A stretch of DNA of 64,000 nucleotides, taken from the NCBI GenBank assembly GCA_965209045.1, contig CBDBPW010000002.1:682001-746000 (forward strand). Direction: 5' to 3'. Origin of the DNA: JAJEFO01 sp965209045. Lineage in GTDB: Bacteria > Pseudomonadota > Alphaproteobacteria > Rhodobacterales > Rhodobacteraceae. Positions 41,222-50,612 of the stretch are shown here, one piece after another (the first letter of the stretch is position 1; every line of letters starts with the position of its first letter). A model generated the notes under the pieces. The model worked only from the letters and a program-made list of their open reading frames with translations, made no database searches and was not told where the DNA came from. Both the position numbers and the translations under genes were made by a program.

Positions 41222-42343
41222 CTACAGATCAGCGGACGCCATGACGACATCTCGGTGAACCAGAAGGCCGGTCTTCGCAGCCTCCTTCAGGTCGTCGAGC
41301 GTGTGGCTCGACAAATCGATAGCATCGAGAAGCGCGTTCTCGGCCATGAAGTCCCGGCCATACATGGCCGAGAATATGCGAATGCCTGCCTCGTGCAGTG
41401 GTGCCGGTTGACCTACCATTCGACCAAGTGCGGCGGTCAGCACCAGTCCGTACGGCACATCTTCGGTAACGTAACGGCTATCGGCCGCCGCGGGTCCGGT
41501 GCCGCCGTTGCCCAAAGCATGCATCACTTGGTTCATCTCCGAGATCGAGGCTACAGGTACATGGAATGACAGGTGGAAATGCTCAAAGATCGTGCGCACT
41601 TTCACCCCCAATGCCTCGGCGATTGCCAGCCGCTCGGCATCCAGCGCTTCAAGCAGGCGGCCGATGTTGGGGGTGACATTCTCGCCTTGGCTCCAGTCCT
41701 CGCCGCGTTCCATCCGGGTCATGTTGCCCAGGGCGATACCCATGTGATTTTGCGGGTTCAGGTTCGAGAGCGATATCGCCAGCAAGCCTTCTCGCGGCCG
41801 GAACCGATCCCCGAACAATTGGCGGCAAAGCGTCAGAGCCTCACCCGAAAGATCTTCTGGCAAGGTGCAAAGGTCGATCAGTTCGCGAACCGTGTTGACC
41901 CGGACTCGCGACGGCGACTGCCGTCGCCCGGTCACCACGGTCGTGCCCCAGGCGGTCAAAGGGGCGCGAACGCCTCGCGTCGCCAGTTGCTGACCCAGAT
42001 AGATCGCGCCAAACGAGGCGTGAGACGAGATGATCACGTGCTGGTCGTCGCGGACTCCTGGCGCGAGAGCGTCCATCACCGATCTATGGCCATAGGCGGG
42101 AAGGGCGATCATGAGGCAATCGTTCTCCTCGGCAAGTTCCCCGGCATTGGCGGCGATGCGCGGAGTCAGAACAGCGTCGAGCGCCCCCTCTGCGACCAAC
42201 GGAATGCCGTCGGCCAGCGACGCTGTTCCCGTGCCCGAAGGCGACCAGAGCATCGGGTCATGACCGTTCGCGGCAGCCAGCGCCGCGGTTCCGAAGGCGA
42301 TCGAGCCTGCACCCGCAATGCCGATCCGGATCTCGTCTCCCAT
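41222..42343 (-). CDS. NAD/NADP octopine/nopaline dehydrogenase family protein
   Basis: 373 residues from ATG 42343 (MGDEIRIGIAGAGSIAFG, so the Rossmann motif lies at the very start; a GTG at 42379 is an alternative). The C-terminal octopine-dehydrogenase domain is recognised by SLSNLNPQNHMGIALGNMTR and the helix with SFHVPVASISEMNQVMHALG. Family members interconvert N-substituted amino acids (opines) and amino acid plus 2-oxoacid, or oxidise related metabolites. Placement next to the importer suggests breakdown of an imported opine-like compound. Confidence 0.85.
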   Translation of the reverse strand: MGDEIRIGIAGAGSIAFGTAALAAANGHDPMLWSPSGTGTASLADGIPLVAEGALDAVLTPRIAANAGELAEENDCLMIALPAYGHRSVMDALAPGVRDDQHVIISSHASFGAIYLGQQLATRGVRAPLTAWGTTVVTGRRQSPSRVRVNTVRELIDLCTLPEDLSGEALTLCRQLFGDRFRPREGLLAISLSNLNPQNHMGIALGNMTRMERGEDWSQGENVTPNIGRLLEALDAERLAIAEALGVKVRTIFEHFHLSFHVPVASISEMNQVMHALGNGGTGPAAADSRYVTEDVPYGLVLTAALGRMVGQPAPLHEAGIRIFSAMYGRDFMAENALLDAIDLSSHTLDDLKEAAKTGLLVHRDVVMASADL

Positions 42344-42397
42344 CAGACGCCGAGCCCCCCGCAATTCATAAAGCGCCACATCGTTGATGTCGTCAAG

Positions 42398-42988
42398 TCA
42401 TGCCTCCCCACCGTCAGACCGCACCGGATCGCCGAGCACATGCATTAGCCTGTTTGCCCAGCCGAACAGCGCCGTGGACAGGATCAGGTCGAGGATTTCG
42501 GCCTCATCGAGGCCAACCTCGCGCAGAGCCAGCATCTGCGCCTGCCCAGCCTCGGGCGGAGCTTCGGAGAGCGCTATGGCGAACTCAAAGATCGCCTGGT
42601 CGCGATCTGGCAGCGTCGCAGCGTGACCATCAAGGAACAACCGGTCGGTGATTTCGGCGCTGTCCTCTAGCTGCGCGTGGCGCGCGGCGTGAACGGCGGC
42701 GCAATAGATGCAACGATTGACCATCGAGGCACCAATCGCGCCGATCTCGCGCTCGGCTCGGCTCATGCCCCCCTTGTCATACATGATCGCGTTGAACAGG
42801 GGCGAACGGACCTTGAGCGACTCTACGTCGTGCGCCAACGTCAAGACATAGTCCGAAACCTTGGTGCCGGACGGCGTCACGCTCAGCGCATCAAGCTGCG
42901 CCTCGCTCGCCTCCTCCAGCTTCACCGGGACCACGCGCGGACGCCATTCGGGCACATTGCGGGTGAATTTCCTGACCACCGCACTCAT
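42398..42988 (-). CDS. Carboxymuconolactone decarboxylase/AhpD-type protein (with CxxC)
   Basis: 196 residues. The AhpD/peroxidase-related motif is CIYCAAVHAARHAQL, i.e. CxxC followed by His, typical of alkylhydroperoxidase-like enzymes. It has six or so helices and resembles the AhpD-domain family found as partner of a cysteine-free CMD protein. It starts in an ATGA overlap with the 159-residue partner gene. Confidence 0.85.
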   Translation of the reverse strand: MSAVVRKFTRNVPEWRPRVVPVKLEEASEAQLDALSVTPSGTKVSDYVLTLAHDVESLKVRSPLFNAIMYDKGGMSRAEREIGAIGASMVNRCIYCAAVHAARHAQLEDSAEITDRLFLDGHAATLPDRDQAIFEFAIALSEAPPEAGQAQMLALREVGLDEAEILDLILSTALFGWANRLMHVLGDPVRSDGGEA

Positions 42989-43464
42989 GGGCTGCCCTCC
43001 GTCATCAGCCGCAGCCCGGCGACAACCCTGATCTTGTAGGCGAGGAATGCGTTCAACTCGGACAGCCGGACGATGTCGGCATCCGCGACACCGGCGTCCT
43101 GAAGTGCGGAAATGTCGGTTGCCACCACGTTCCGCGTTTCGACTGCGACCTTGTCCATGAAGGCAAGTACCGGGCCAAGCCCCTCCGCGGCGCCGTTGCG
43201 GGCTGGGTTGGCCAGCTCGGCAAAGCCGCCTGCCTCCGATGCGTAACGGACAGCCAGGTCTCCGAAACCGTTCAGCGCCGCGATCCGCGCAGCTAGCGCA
43301 GCCCGCAACGGATGCGGCCAGCGCCCCGTCTCCTTTGGCCGCAGAACCGCTCTTTCTGCCACTGCGGTCATTTCGAAGATGTTCGACCGGAACGCCATCA
43401 CGTCGGCTGCAGGTCCCGTTTCGCGGATGCCGGCCGTGGCCAGCGTGGTCTCGTTCGCGCTCAT
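42985..43464 (-). CDS. CMD-domain protein, cysteine-free partner
   Basis: 159 residues, helical, related to carboxymuconolactone decarboxylase domains by FEMTAVAERAVLRPKE and AALAARIAALNG. The CxxC of active AhpD proteins is absent (no Cys in the chain). It is likely a structural or regulatory partner of the following AhpD protein; such paired CMD/AhpD genes are known next to ABC transporters and monooxygenases. It overlaps both neighbours by 4 bp. Confidence 0.75.
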   Translation of the reverse strand: MSANETTLATAGIRETGPAADVMAFRSNIFEMTAVAERAVLRPKETGRWPHPLRAALAARIAALNGFGDLAVRYASEAGGFAELANPARNGAAEGLGPVLAFMDKVAVETRNVVATDISALQDAGVADADIVRLSELNAFLAYKIRVVAGLRLMTEGSP

Positions 43465-44927
43465 GCCACTTGCCCTTCTCGTTCCGTCGGTTCCAACTCG
43501 CTAGCTGTCCATTCGCTGCCGTCCAGTTCAGGCTTGGCATAGTCAAGCAGGCCCCGCCAATGGGTTTCGATGTCTTCTGCGTAGAGCGTCGCCGCGAGTG
43601 CACGGGCCAGCCATTCGGCCCCTTCGGAAACGCCAGGAATGTCGCCGCTCACCTTGCCAAGGCTCGCCGAGGCGCCGTAGTTGAAACAGTAGACATTCTT
43701 GAGCCAAGTCGCCTTGCCCGGCTCTTTTTCCCGAAAACTGAAATCAGGATTGAGATATGGGAACCGCGCGAGATCTGCGGATGGCTCGTCCTCGGGCGGA
43801 GTAAAGACATCCTCCCAAAGCTGGATTTCGCTCGCCGCCTTGCCAAACTCCACTCGCGACAGCGGATCGACCGTGAACCCGGTGCCAAGGATGACGAAAT
43901 CCGCAAGGTAGGACGTTCCGTCGGCGAAGCTTATGCGCACGGCATCCCCTTCCACCTGCGTCGACGTCACCGGCTTGCCGAAATGGAAAAACGCATTTGC
44001 GTGCCGGCTAACCCGCAGCGTCGAGCCGTGTGGCGCGGGCGTCTGAGTGGCGAAGGAATACTGCATGAAACGCCAGCGCCATTCGTCGGGCAATTCCGCG
44101 AAGCCGGCCGTGAAGCCGAAGCTGCCGATCCCCATCATCTTGTTGACCGTCGGCATCTCTTTCCGGCGGATCAGGAGGCAGACTCTGGCGGCACCGTGCT
44201 CAAGCGCCTCGGCGGCATTTTCGACGGCCGAAGCGCCTACGCCCACTACCGCCACCCGCTTGCCCTCGAGCGCCGAGAAGTCGATCTCGTCGGCGCTGTG
44301 CGCCCAGTACTTGCGCGGCAGGCCGTTGACAAAGCTGGGAATGTTCCTTTCGCCGATGCCGTCGCGGCCGGTGGCGAAGACCAGTTTCCGCGTCAGGATC
44401 GTGTCGCTGTCCGCACCAGAAAGATGCAGTCGCAGCAGATCGCCCTCGGGCTCCACCAGATCGACCGAAACGTCGTTCTCGACCGGCACTGTCAAGGCTC
44501 TTCGGTACCAGCGCAGATAGTCCATCCACATCGGGCGCGGAATTTTGTCCATCACACCCCAGGCTGCCGCCCCGAATTGTGCACGAAACCAAGCCTGGAA
44601 CGTCAGCGTGCCCTGCCGATAGCATGGGCCGGTCAGTTCCTTGGGCGAACGAAGCGTCTCCATCCGCGCATAGGTCAGCCAGGGCCCCTCTAATCCTTTC
44701 GCGCTGCGATCAAGGACTCGGGTGTTCAGCACTCCGCCCATATTCAGTGCAAACCAGACCAGCATCCCGCACATGCCTGCGCCGATGATTGTCACGTCGG
44801 TCACTCCCTCGCGGCGCGGCACCCAGTCCTTTCCAGGATAGCAAAGAAAGCGAAGGTCCTCATTGAGGCGCGCCTCAAGCACCGGAAGTCCGCAGGCGTC
44901 GATCGGCGAAGGCTCGTTGTCTGGCAT
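43461..44927 (-). CDS. Flavin-containing monooxygenase-like NAD(P)-binding protein
   Basis: 488 residues. FAD motif VTIIGAGMCGMLVWFAL lies near residue 45, the NADPH motif VAVVGVGASAVENAAE near residue 230, and DFVILGTGFTVDPL is the ATG-type motif of class B monooxygenases. The start at 44927 (MPDNEPSP) is preceded by AGGA; an ATG seven codons upstream is possible. First intact gene of the operon. Expected reaction is N- or C-hydroxylation, possibly giving a hydroxylamine or peroxide that the AhpD-type proteins handle. Confidence 0.85.
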   Translation of the reverse strand: MPDNEPSPIDACGLPVLEARLNEDLRFLCYPGKDWVPRREGVTDVTIIGAGMCGMLVWFALNMGGVLNTRVLDRSAKGLEGPWLTYARMETLRSPKELTGPCYRQGTLTFQAWFRAQFGAAAWGVMDKIPRPMWMDYLRWYRRALTVPVENDVSVDLVEPEGDLLRLHLSGADSDTILTRKLVFATGRDGIGERNIPSFVNGLPRKYWAHSADEIDFSALEGKRVAVVGVGASAVENAAEALEHGAARVCLLIRRKEMPTVNKMMGIGSFGFTAGFAELPDEWRWRFMQYSFATQTPAPHGSTLRVSRHANAFFHFGKPVTSTQVEGDAVRISFADGTSYLADFVILGTGFTVDPLSRVEFGKAASEIQLWEDVFTPPEDEPSADLARFPYLNPDFSFREKEPGKATWLKNVYCFNYGASASLGKVSGDIPGVSEGAEWLARALAATLYAEDIETHWRGLLDYAKPELDGSEWTASELEPTEREGQVA

Positions 44928-44961
44928 GTCTTGTCCTGTCTTCTGCATTCTGGCCGACCTG

Positions 44962-45339
44962 TTAGGCTGCCGACCCGGCCCAACCCGGACGCAGGCCGTC
45001 GATATGGCAGTCGTGGCGGCGTGTGTGGCCCGGACCGCTCACGGAAAAGTCGCGCAGATGCGGGTGATCCGCTGGCAGATCCGGGTGCCGGTGCGTGCGT
45101 TGCAGTGGACCATCGGCAGGCCAAGCCTCGGTTGCCGCGAAGGAAACTGCGGCTGCCAGCCCGAAGGTCAGAATTGGCGCGGATTCCAGTCCGGCGACAG
45201 GGCCCGGCCAACTGGCCAGCAGATAGGCCAAAAGCCAACCTGCGCGGCCAAGAGAAAACTGCGCCGCGAAGGCCGCTAGGGACGCGACCGGCGCGGCAGA
45301 GAGCGTCAGAAAGGCAGGGTTCGATAGGGGGCTGGTCAT
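44962..45339 (-). pseudogene. C-terminal remnant of an MFS transporter
   Basis: About 125 residues. SFAAQFSLGRAG-type text (AAFAAQFSLGRAGWLLAYLL) and two hydrophobic helices are followed by a His-rich tail (THRHPDLPADHPHLRDF ... IDGL). That is the typical C-terminal part of a group of about 400-residue MFS proteins whose tails end with DHPHL and IDDLH-like motifs. All N-terminal helices are missing; upstream sequence is unrelated. It ends 34 bp before the monooxygenase start on the same strand. It is probably a truncated relic, perhaps an exporter once belonging to the operon. Confidence 0.55.
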
Positions 45340-47223
45340 GTATCGGGGTGCCTCGCTGGTTGTGTCTAGCGGTGAACCGGACCGCACGTGAGTCCACCTT
45401 GCGAATATCCCGACAATCTGGGGCCATCACGGTCAGATTGTCCACCGCCTCCAAGATGCAGGCCACTCACTCTGCAATCATCAATGCCAGGAAGCCAAGC
45501 CGCACCTAGTCCGGAAATTCGGTGTCGCGGCCTTGCCGGATCGCCTGGAACAAGTTCTCCGCGACCGCGCTCTCGTTCCCCGAAAGTCGGCATCCATAGG
45601 TGCCGGCAAGTGCGCCGCCGCGACTTGCCGGAATGCGTACCAGATTGCTCAGCGACCGATCGAAGACCCAAAGAAACACATGTCCGTCAAGAATCCGGAG
45701 CGGGAAGTCGGCAAGATGCGCGCCGAGAGATCGCAAAGAAGCTCAATTCCCGGACAACGAAGTGGCGACTGGAATTCCGTCGCAGCGCCACCTAGACCAG
45801 ACGCATCCCGTGCAGGGGAGGAATCCGGTCACGGCACCGTTTCAGGGTGGTCGCGGACCGTGCTGCACCAACTGCGCGGGCCCGGAGCAGATGCCTTCAC
45901 ATTTGAGGGGCGTCGTCCTGAAGAATCGGCAAGGCCGTCACCACCCCTGCGAGTCTGCTGCCTTTCACGAAGCCGTGGCCCGAACCGCAGTAAATTCCGC
46001 CTGCAAGGTCCACTCCGGCGTTCGGAACGCTCGCCTGAACGCTCACAAGCCGAAGCCTCGATCTGAGTTCGCCCCTTCCGGACAGTCATCGGACCTCGAA
46101 CGCGCCCAAAAACGAAAGCTGGCGCCTTGCCGAAGGCCTTAGCCCAACGCACATTCTCTGCAGGCCAGATTCCGGAAAGGTTCGCAAATCTCGCGCGGAC
46201 ACCTCCTGGGTCACTGCCACCCGCTCGCACCGCACCGCCGCCGTTCGGATCGCTCGGGAACACGCGGCAGTCAGTTTGGCCAAGCGTGATCGGCTTCTGC
46301 ACGACGTTGTCCGACGAATTCTCTTGCGGCTCAAGCTGAAGACTTCTGGTCCAGGGTTCTCAGAGGCACCCGTCCATCCCGCGCGATTCCGCCTGTCCAT
46401 TCACGCAGATCCGTTCGACAAACACCTCTAGGGAAGATTGCGCATGCGTGGTCGGAGGGGCCGCAGGCGCGCATGAGAGGTGCGCAGTTCATCGCGACGT
46501 GCTGACCATACGTGGGGACCCGAAGCTGCGCTGGGCGACCCGCGCCCGCGGTTGAACTTGACCACGCTGCAGATCAGGATGACTTTGGGAACCTGGAATT
46601 TCGCAAGCGCACTCCCAATGCAAGTCTCGTCGACGCCACGATCCCGGCCCGAACGGTTCCGCCCAGGCGTCACCGCGGGCGCGAGAGCAAAACAGGATCG
46701 CCTTCTCAAGATCAGCAGCCTCCACGATGGTCGCCGTCATCCGCGGCAGAGGCGCGTCGTCAACCTGCGCCATGCGCGTCCCCTTTGGATTGGGCGATCC
46801 TTCCGTCCCGGAAAGCGGCGAGGCCACTATTGGCATCGAGTCCCGGGCAATTTGGGCGCGTCGCACGAAGGCCGGTGCCTGCGCTTGGACGGGCAGCATT
46901 CCGGTCACCGCCAGTTCTCGCCGAGCACCGGAACTCGATAGGCGTAGCTCAATGCGGGACACGTGGACACGATCGTCTTCAAGTCCAGCGCACGTCAGGA
47001 TGCATCGACAAATGCCTTGCAAGTTCTCAAGGTGATCTCCAACCAAGTCGGCAAGCCGACGAAAAGGCGTCGGTACCCGCAGAGCAGCTTGGGCTCTGTC
47101 CAACTGCCACACGCATCGCTGCATTTGGTCCGACAACGGATTCCGGACGGGATTCGCGATCCGGGAAGTCAAGTCCCTTTGGCGGGAGTGTCGATCTTGG
47201 CCGGACGGTGACAACTCCCTTAG
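45340..47223. other. 1.9-kb region with no recognisable gene, next to the mobile element
   Basis: Several frames are open for 60-240 codons on both strands but none carries a recognisable family motif and they overlap each other. The minus-strand frame 45506-45736 (with FPLRILDGHVFLWVFDRS) and 46489-47214 (with RCILTCAGLEDDRVHVSRIE) read somewhat protein-like and may be decayed fragments. This looks like degraded accessory DNA between the truncated MFS gene and the transposon. Confidence 0.5.
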
Positions 47224-47254
47224 CTGTTAACGGCAGGGCGGATCCGTTCCAGCG
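47224..47254 (+). repeat. Left terminal inverted repeat of the outer element
   Basis: Begins CTGTTAACGGC and contains GGCGGATCCGTTCCA; matches the reverse complement of the right end with about five mismatches over 27 bp. Confidence 0.7.
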
Positions 47255-48390
47255 TAGTTTCGCGTTCCCGGCCAATGGATTGACCCTGTTTCTGGACTCC
47301 CGGCCCGTTTCCTGTTACGCCTGATTCGCAACGAATCGGCGAAGGGAGCGGCGCCATGGATCTGTCGGAGGTGTCCGTCCGCGCGGTTGCGGGAGGCGAG
47401 GAGTCCCGCTTCAGGAGCCTGCTGCAGGAGCATCATTACCTCGGCGCGCTGCCGGCGATGGGCGAGACCGTCCGCTACGTCGTCCACCGTCACGAGCGCT
47501 GGCTGGCGCTGGCGGTCTTCTCGGCCCCGGCGCTGAAGTGCGGCCCGCGCGACGGCTGGATCGGGTGGGACCGCGGCGTGCGGTTCCACCGCCTGCACCT
47601 CGTGAGCAACAACTCCCGTTTCCTCATCCTGCCGGGCGGCCCGCGCAACCTCGGCTCGCGGGCGCTCGCGCTGTGCGCGCGCCGCCTCGTCAGGGACTGG
47701 CCGGCCCGCTTCGGGCACGAGCTCCTGCTGCTGGAGACCTATGTCGACCCGGCCCGCTTCCACGGGACCGTCTACCGCGCCGCCAACTGGATCGAGGCCG
47801 GGCTCACCCGGGGTTTCGGCCGCGCCGGGACGGGCTACCGGGAGCATGCCGAGCCGAAGCGCGTGTTCCTCCTGCCACTGTGCCGCGACGCGCGGGCCCG
47901 GCTCCGGAACGCCCATCTCGAACCCGACCTGCAGAAAGGAGTTCCCAAGGTGACCCTCAGCACGGAGCAGATGACGTCCATGCCCGCGTTCTTCAAGGAC
48001 GTCGACGACCCACGGCGCGCGGCGGGCCGGCGCCACACGCTGCCCTCGGTCCTCGGCCTCGCCCTTGCGGCGACGCTGTCCGGCGCCCGCGGCTACAAGG
48101 CGATCAGCGAATGGGTCAACGACCTCTCCCCCAAGGTCCTGGCGCGGTTCGGCGTGCGCTTCCGGAACAGGACCCGCATCCCGCCGAGCCGGACGGTGAT
48201 CCGCGACGTGCTTGTCCGGGTCGACCCGCGACAGCTCGACGACGCGCTTCGGGCGTGGACCGCGGCCAACGGCGGGACGGACAGCGCGCTCGCGATCGAC
48301 GGGAAGACGATGCGCGGCGCCATCGACGACGACGGTCGCCAGACGCACGTGCTCGGCATCGTGGGCCACGACACCGGCGCCCACCACGGT

Positions 48391-48399
48391 AAAAAAAAG
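48391..48399 (+). other. Slippery A8 sequence, candidate -1 frameshift site
   Basis: GGT AAA AAA AAG contains the heptamer A-AAA-AAG in the correct phase, the efficient bacterial -1 slippage site known from dnaX and several insertion sequences. The zero frame meets a TGA two codons later (48406-48408), while the -1 frame continues the transposase. A short CGGC/GCCG stem follows. It may equally be an indel mutation in the homopolymer. Confidence 0.5.
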
Positions 48400-48878
48400 T
48401 CGGCATGAGAGCCGGCGCGGACCAGGAGGAGAAGCGGACGAACGAGATCGGCACGATCATCCCGCTGCTCGACACGCTTCCCGACGCCACGGTCGCGGGG
48501 CGCGTCGTCACCGTCGACGCCCTCCTGACCCAGCGCGCCCTTGCCGACTACCTGCTGGAACGCGGCGCGGCATTCCTCTTCACGGTCAAGGGCAACCAGA
48601 AGACCCTGATGGATGACATCCGGCTCCTGATGGACGAGGCCATGGCGGAGCGCCCCCCGGACTTCGTCCAGGAAAGCGGGAAGCCCGAGCACGGCCGCCT
48701 CGAGCGCCGCTCGATCTGGGTGTCGTCGGAGATCAACGACTACGTCAGGTTCCCCGGCGTCGGGCAGGTCTTCGCCGTGCACCGCGAGGTCACCGAGGCC
48801 AGGACCGGCGAGAGGAGCGCCGAGACCGCCGTCGGGGTCACCAGCCTGGGCCCGGAGGCCGCCTCCCCGAAGCGCCTT

Positions 48879-48890
48879 CCGTAATGGGGC
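48879..48890 (+). repeat. Left subterminal inverted repeat of IS110 element
   Basis: CCGTAATGGGGC; exact reverse complement of 50601-50612. One base separates it from the CT core. Confidence 0.85.
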
Positions 48891-49408
48891 CCCACCGTCA
48901 AGCACCGAATCCTGTGCATGAGCGGCCACAAGGCCCGAATCTGGCAAAAAATGTTCCGGCGCCGGCGGCAAGGGGCGCGGCGGTCATGCCGGGAGCGGCG
49001 TTGGCTTTTGGTCCGGAGCCGGGGATTGCCTGGTTCGCCGAAGCGACCTCACGAGTCTGGCGAGGCGAACCAGGCAATCCCCGGCGGGGTCGAAGCCGTT
49101 CAGGTTTCGTCCAAGGCCTTGCCTCCATGTTTCCGGGAAGGTCCACGTCGCGTCCGCCGCCGGGCATCTTCCTTCCGTCCGTGGTCAGCTCGTTGGCCGC
49201 CTACATGATGCCTGGTCCAATCAGGTCCCCGAGTGTCCATCTGCAGATCGTGCTCGAACGCGACAGAGCGGTTCGGCAACGAGGCGCTTCACGACATCAT
49301 CGGGGACCGCGTCCCGGCAAGGGGACGTCCGTGGACGGGCCGCCTCTCAGGAGGCGGAGCCCGCTCCTTCCCTCTTCATCACAGGCTGCGGATCCGATGC
49401 AGCGATTC
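48891..49408 (-). other. Non-coding end of IS110 element, candidate bridge-RNA region
   Basis: About 520 bp between the recombinase stop and the element end, without a credible gene on either strand. In IS1111-type elements the bridge RNA that pairs with donor and target DNA is transcribed from the end on the 3' side of the recombinase gene. This length and the strong hairpin at 49018-49085 fit. The guide loops were not identified by eye. Confidence 0.45.
49018..49085. repeat. Perfect 22-bp inverted repeat with 24-nt loop
   Basis: The arms 49018-49039 and 49064-49085 are exact reverse complements; each carries GGGATTGCCTGGTTCGCC or its complement. The loop is 49040-49063. It lies inside the non-coding end of the IS110 element. 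Such a long perfect stem is unlikely by chance; it may be part of the bridge RNA, a terminator protecting the element, or a small nested repeat. Confidence 0.8.
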
Positions 49409-50452
49409 TCATGCCGGATCGGGCGACATCGCCGCCGCGCGGGCGAAGCGGAACTCCGTCCCGTCCAGCCACATCCGGAGAAGCACCACGCCCATGCGCC
49501 GGGCAAGCGCGGTCGTGGCGCGCTTCTGGCCACGCCTCCCCGCGACGCGCAGCGCCCAGGCCTTCAGCCAGCTCATCCTCTTGCCGTGGTGCAGCATCGA
49601 CGTGGCGGCCTGGAAGAGCGCCGTGCGCAGCGCGACGTCACCGGCCCTCGTGATCTCGCCCGACACGTCTCGCTCCCCCGACTGGCTTCGCTTCGGCGTC
49701 AGCCCCGCCCAGGCGCCGATGTCCCTCGCCCTTCGGAACCGGGACGGGTCGTCGACCGCGGTGACGAAGGTCAGAGCCGTGACCGGGCCCACACCGGGCA
49801 TCGTCATCAGCAGCCGGCACGTGGCGTCCGACCTGGCGAGGATCCTGACCTTCTTCGTCATCATGGCCAGCTCGCTCCGCATCTGCCTGCGCAGCCGCAG
49901 GATCGGCCCGACCGCGTCCGACAGCATCGCGTTGTCCGCGGTCAGGTCCCGGACCCGTTCCTCCCAGCGGCCCTTCGAGACACGGCCGAGCTTCAGGCCG
50001 AAGTTGCGAAGGATGCCGCGCACGGAGAGCTCGAGCCGCGTCAGGCCTTCCACCAGCGCGCTGCGCGAGGTCAGCAGGGCCCGCTTCTCCTGGGACGCGA
50101 CCGACTTGCAGTGCACGGGCTGGAACCAGCCTATGCGCAGCAATTGCGCGATGCCTTCAGCGTCCCGCCGGTCCGTCTTGACCGGGGCCGACTTCAGCGC
50201 GGACTTCACGCGCTTCGTCTCCATCAACACGGTCTCGAACCCGGCCTCGCTGAGTCCCTTGTGAAGCCACTGCGACTGAGGGCCGGCCTCCAGGCCGACC
50301 GCGACGATGTTTCCAGACAGCCCGCGCATGTGCCCGGCGAGCGATCCGGGATCGGAAGGCACTTTTGCTTCGTTCACTGTCTTCCCATTGGCGCCGATCG
50401 CGCAAACCGACGTGCTTGCCAGCGACACGTCCAGTCCGATAAAGATTTCCAT
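49409..50452 (-). CDS. IS110-family DEDD recombinase (transposase)
   Basis: 347 residues from ATG 50452, preceded by AAAGGA. The N-terminal RuvC-like DEDD domain has Asp8 in FIGLDVSLAS, Glu in AVGLEAGPQS and the DxxD pair in VKTDRRDAEGIA. The C-terminal transposase_20 domain has the helix-hairpin-helix PGVGPVTALTF and the catalytic serine region GLTPKRSQSGERD. Full length and apparently intact. It lies antiparallel to the interrupted outer transposase gene. Confidence 0.93.
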   Translation of the reverse strand: MEIFIGLDVSLASTSVCAIGANGKTVNEAKVPSDPGSLAGHMRGLSGNIVAVGLEAGPQSQWLHKGLSEAGFETVLMETKRVKSALKSAPVKTDRRDAEGIAQLLRIGWFQPVHCKSVASQEKRALLTSRSALVEGLTRLELSVRGILRNFGLKLGRVSKGRWEERVRDLTADNAMLSDAVGPILRLRRQMRSELAMMTKKVRILARSDATCRLLMTMPGVGPVTALTFVTAVDDPSRFRRARDIGAWAGLTPKRSQSGERDVSGEITRAGDVALRTALFQAATSMLHHGKRMSWLKAWALRVAGRRGQKRATTALARRMGVVLLRMWLDGTEFRFARAAAMSPDPA

Positions 50453-50600
50453 TGTCGTTGTCCTTTCTGTTGCAATGTGATCGAGAAGCGTTCCCTCCGG
50501 AACGCCTCCGCCGCTCACAATAGCACATGTTGTGTGCGGCAAGGACAACGACACCAGACCAACGACCTTTCGAACCCGACCTGCGCCAGCCTGATTCGCC

Positions 50601-50612
50601 GCCCCATTACGG
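50601..50612 (-). repeat. Right subterminal inverted repeat of IS110 element
   Basis: GCCCCATTACGG; exact reverse complement of 48879-48890. Three bases (CAT) separate it from the right CT core. Confidence 0.85.

Noticed and set aside
46489..47214. 241-codon minus-strand frame in the gene desert
   Set aside because: Partly protein-like but no recognised motif, overlapping frames are equally open; not annotated as a gene.
47227..48387. 386-codon minus-strand open frame
   Set aside because: Shadow of the DruA-like/ISAs1 transposase; composition is Arg/Ala/Pro-rich without motifs.
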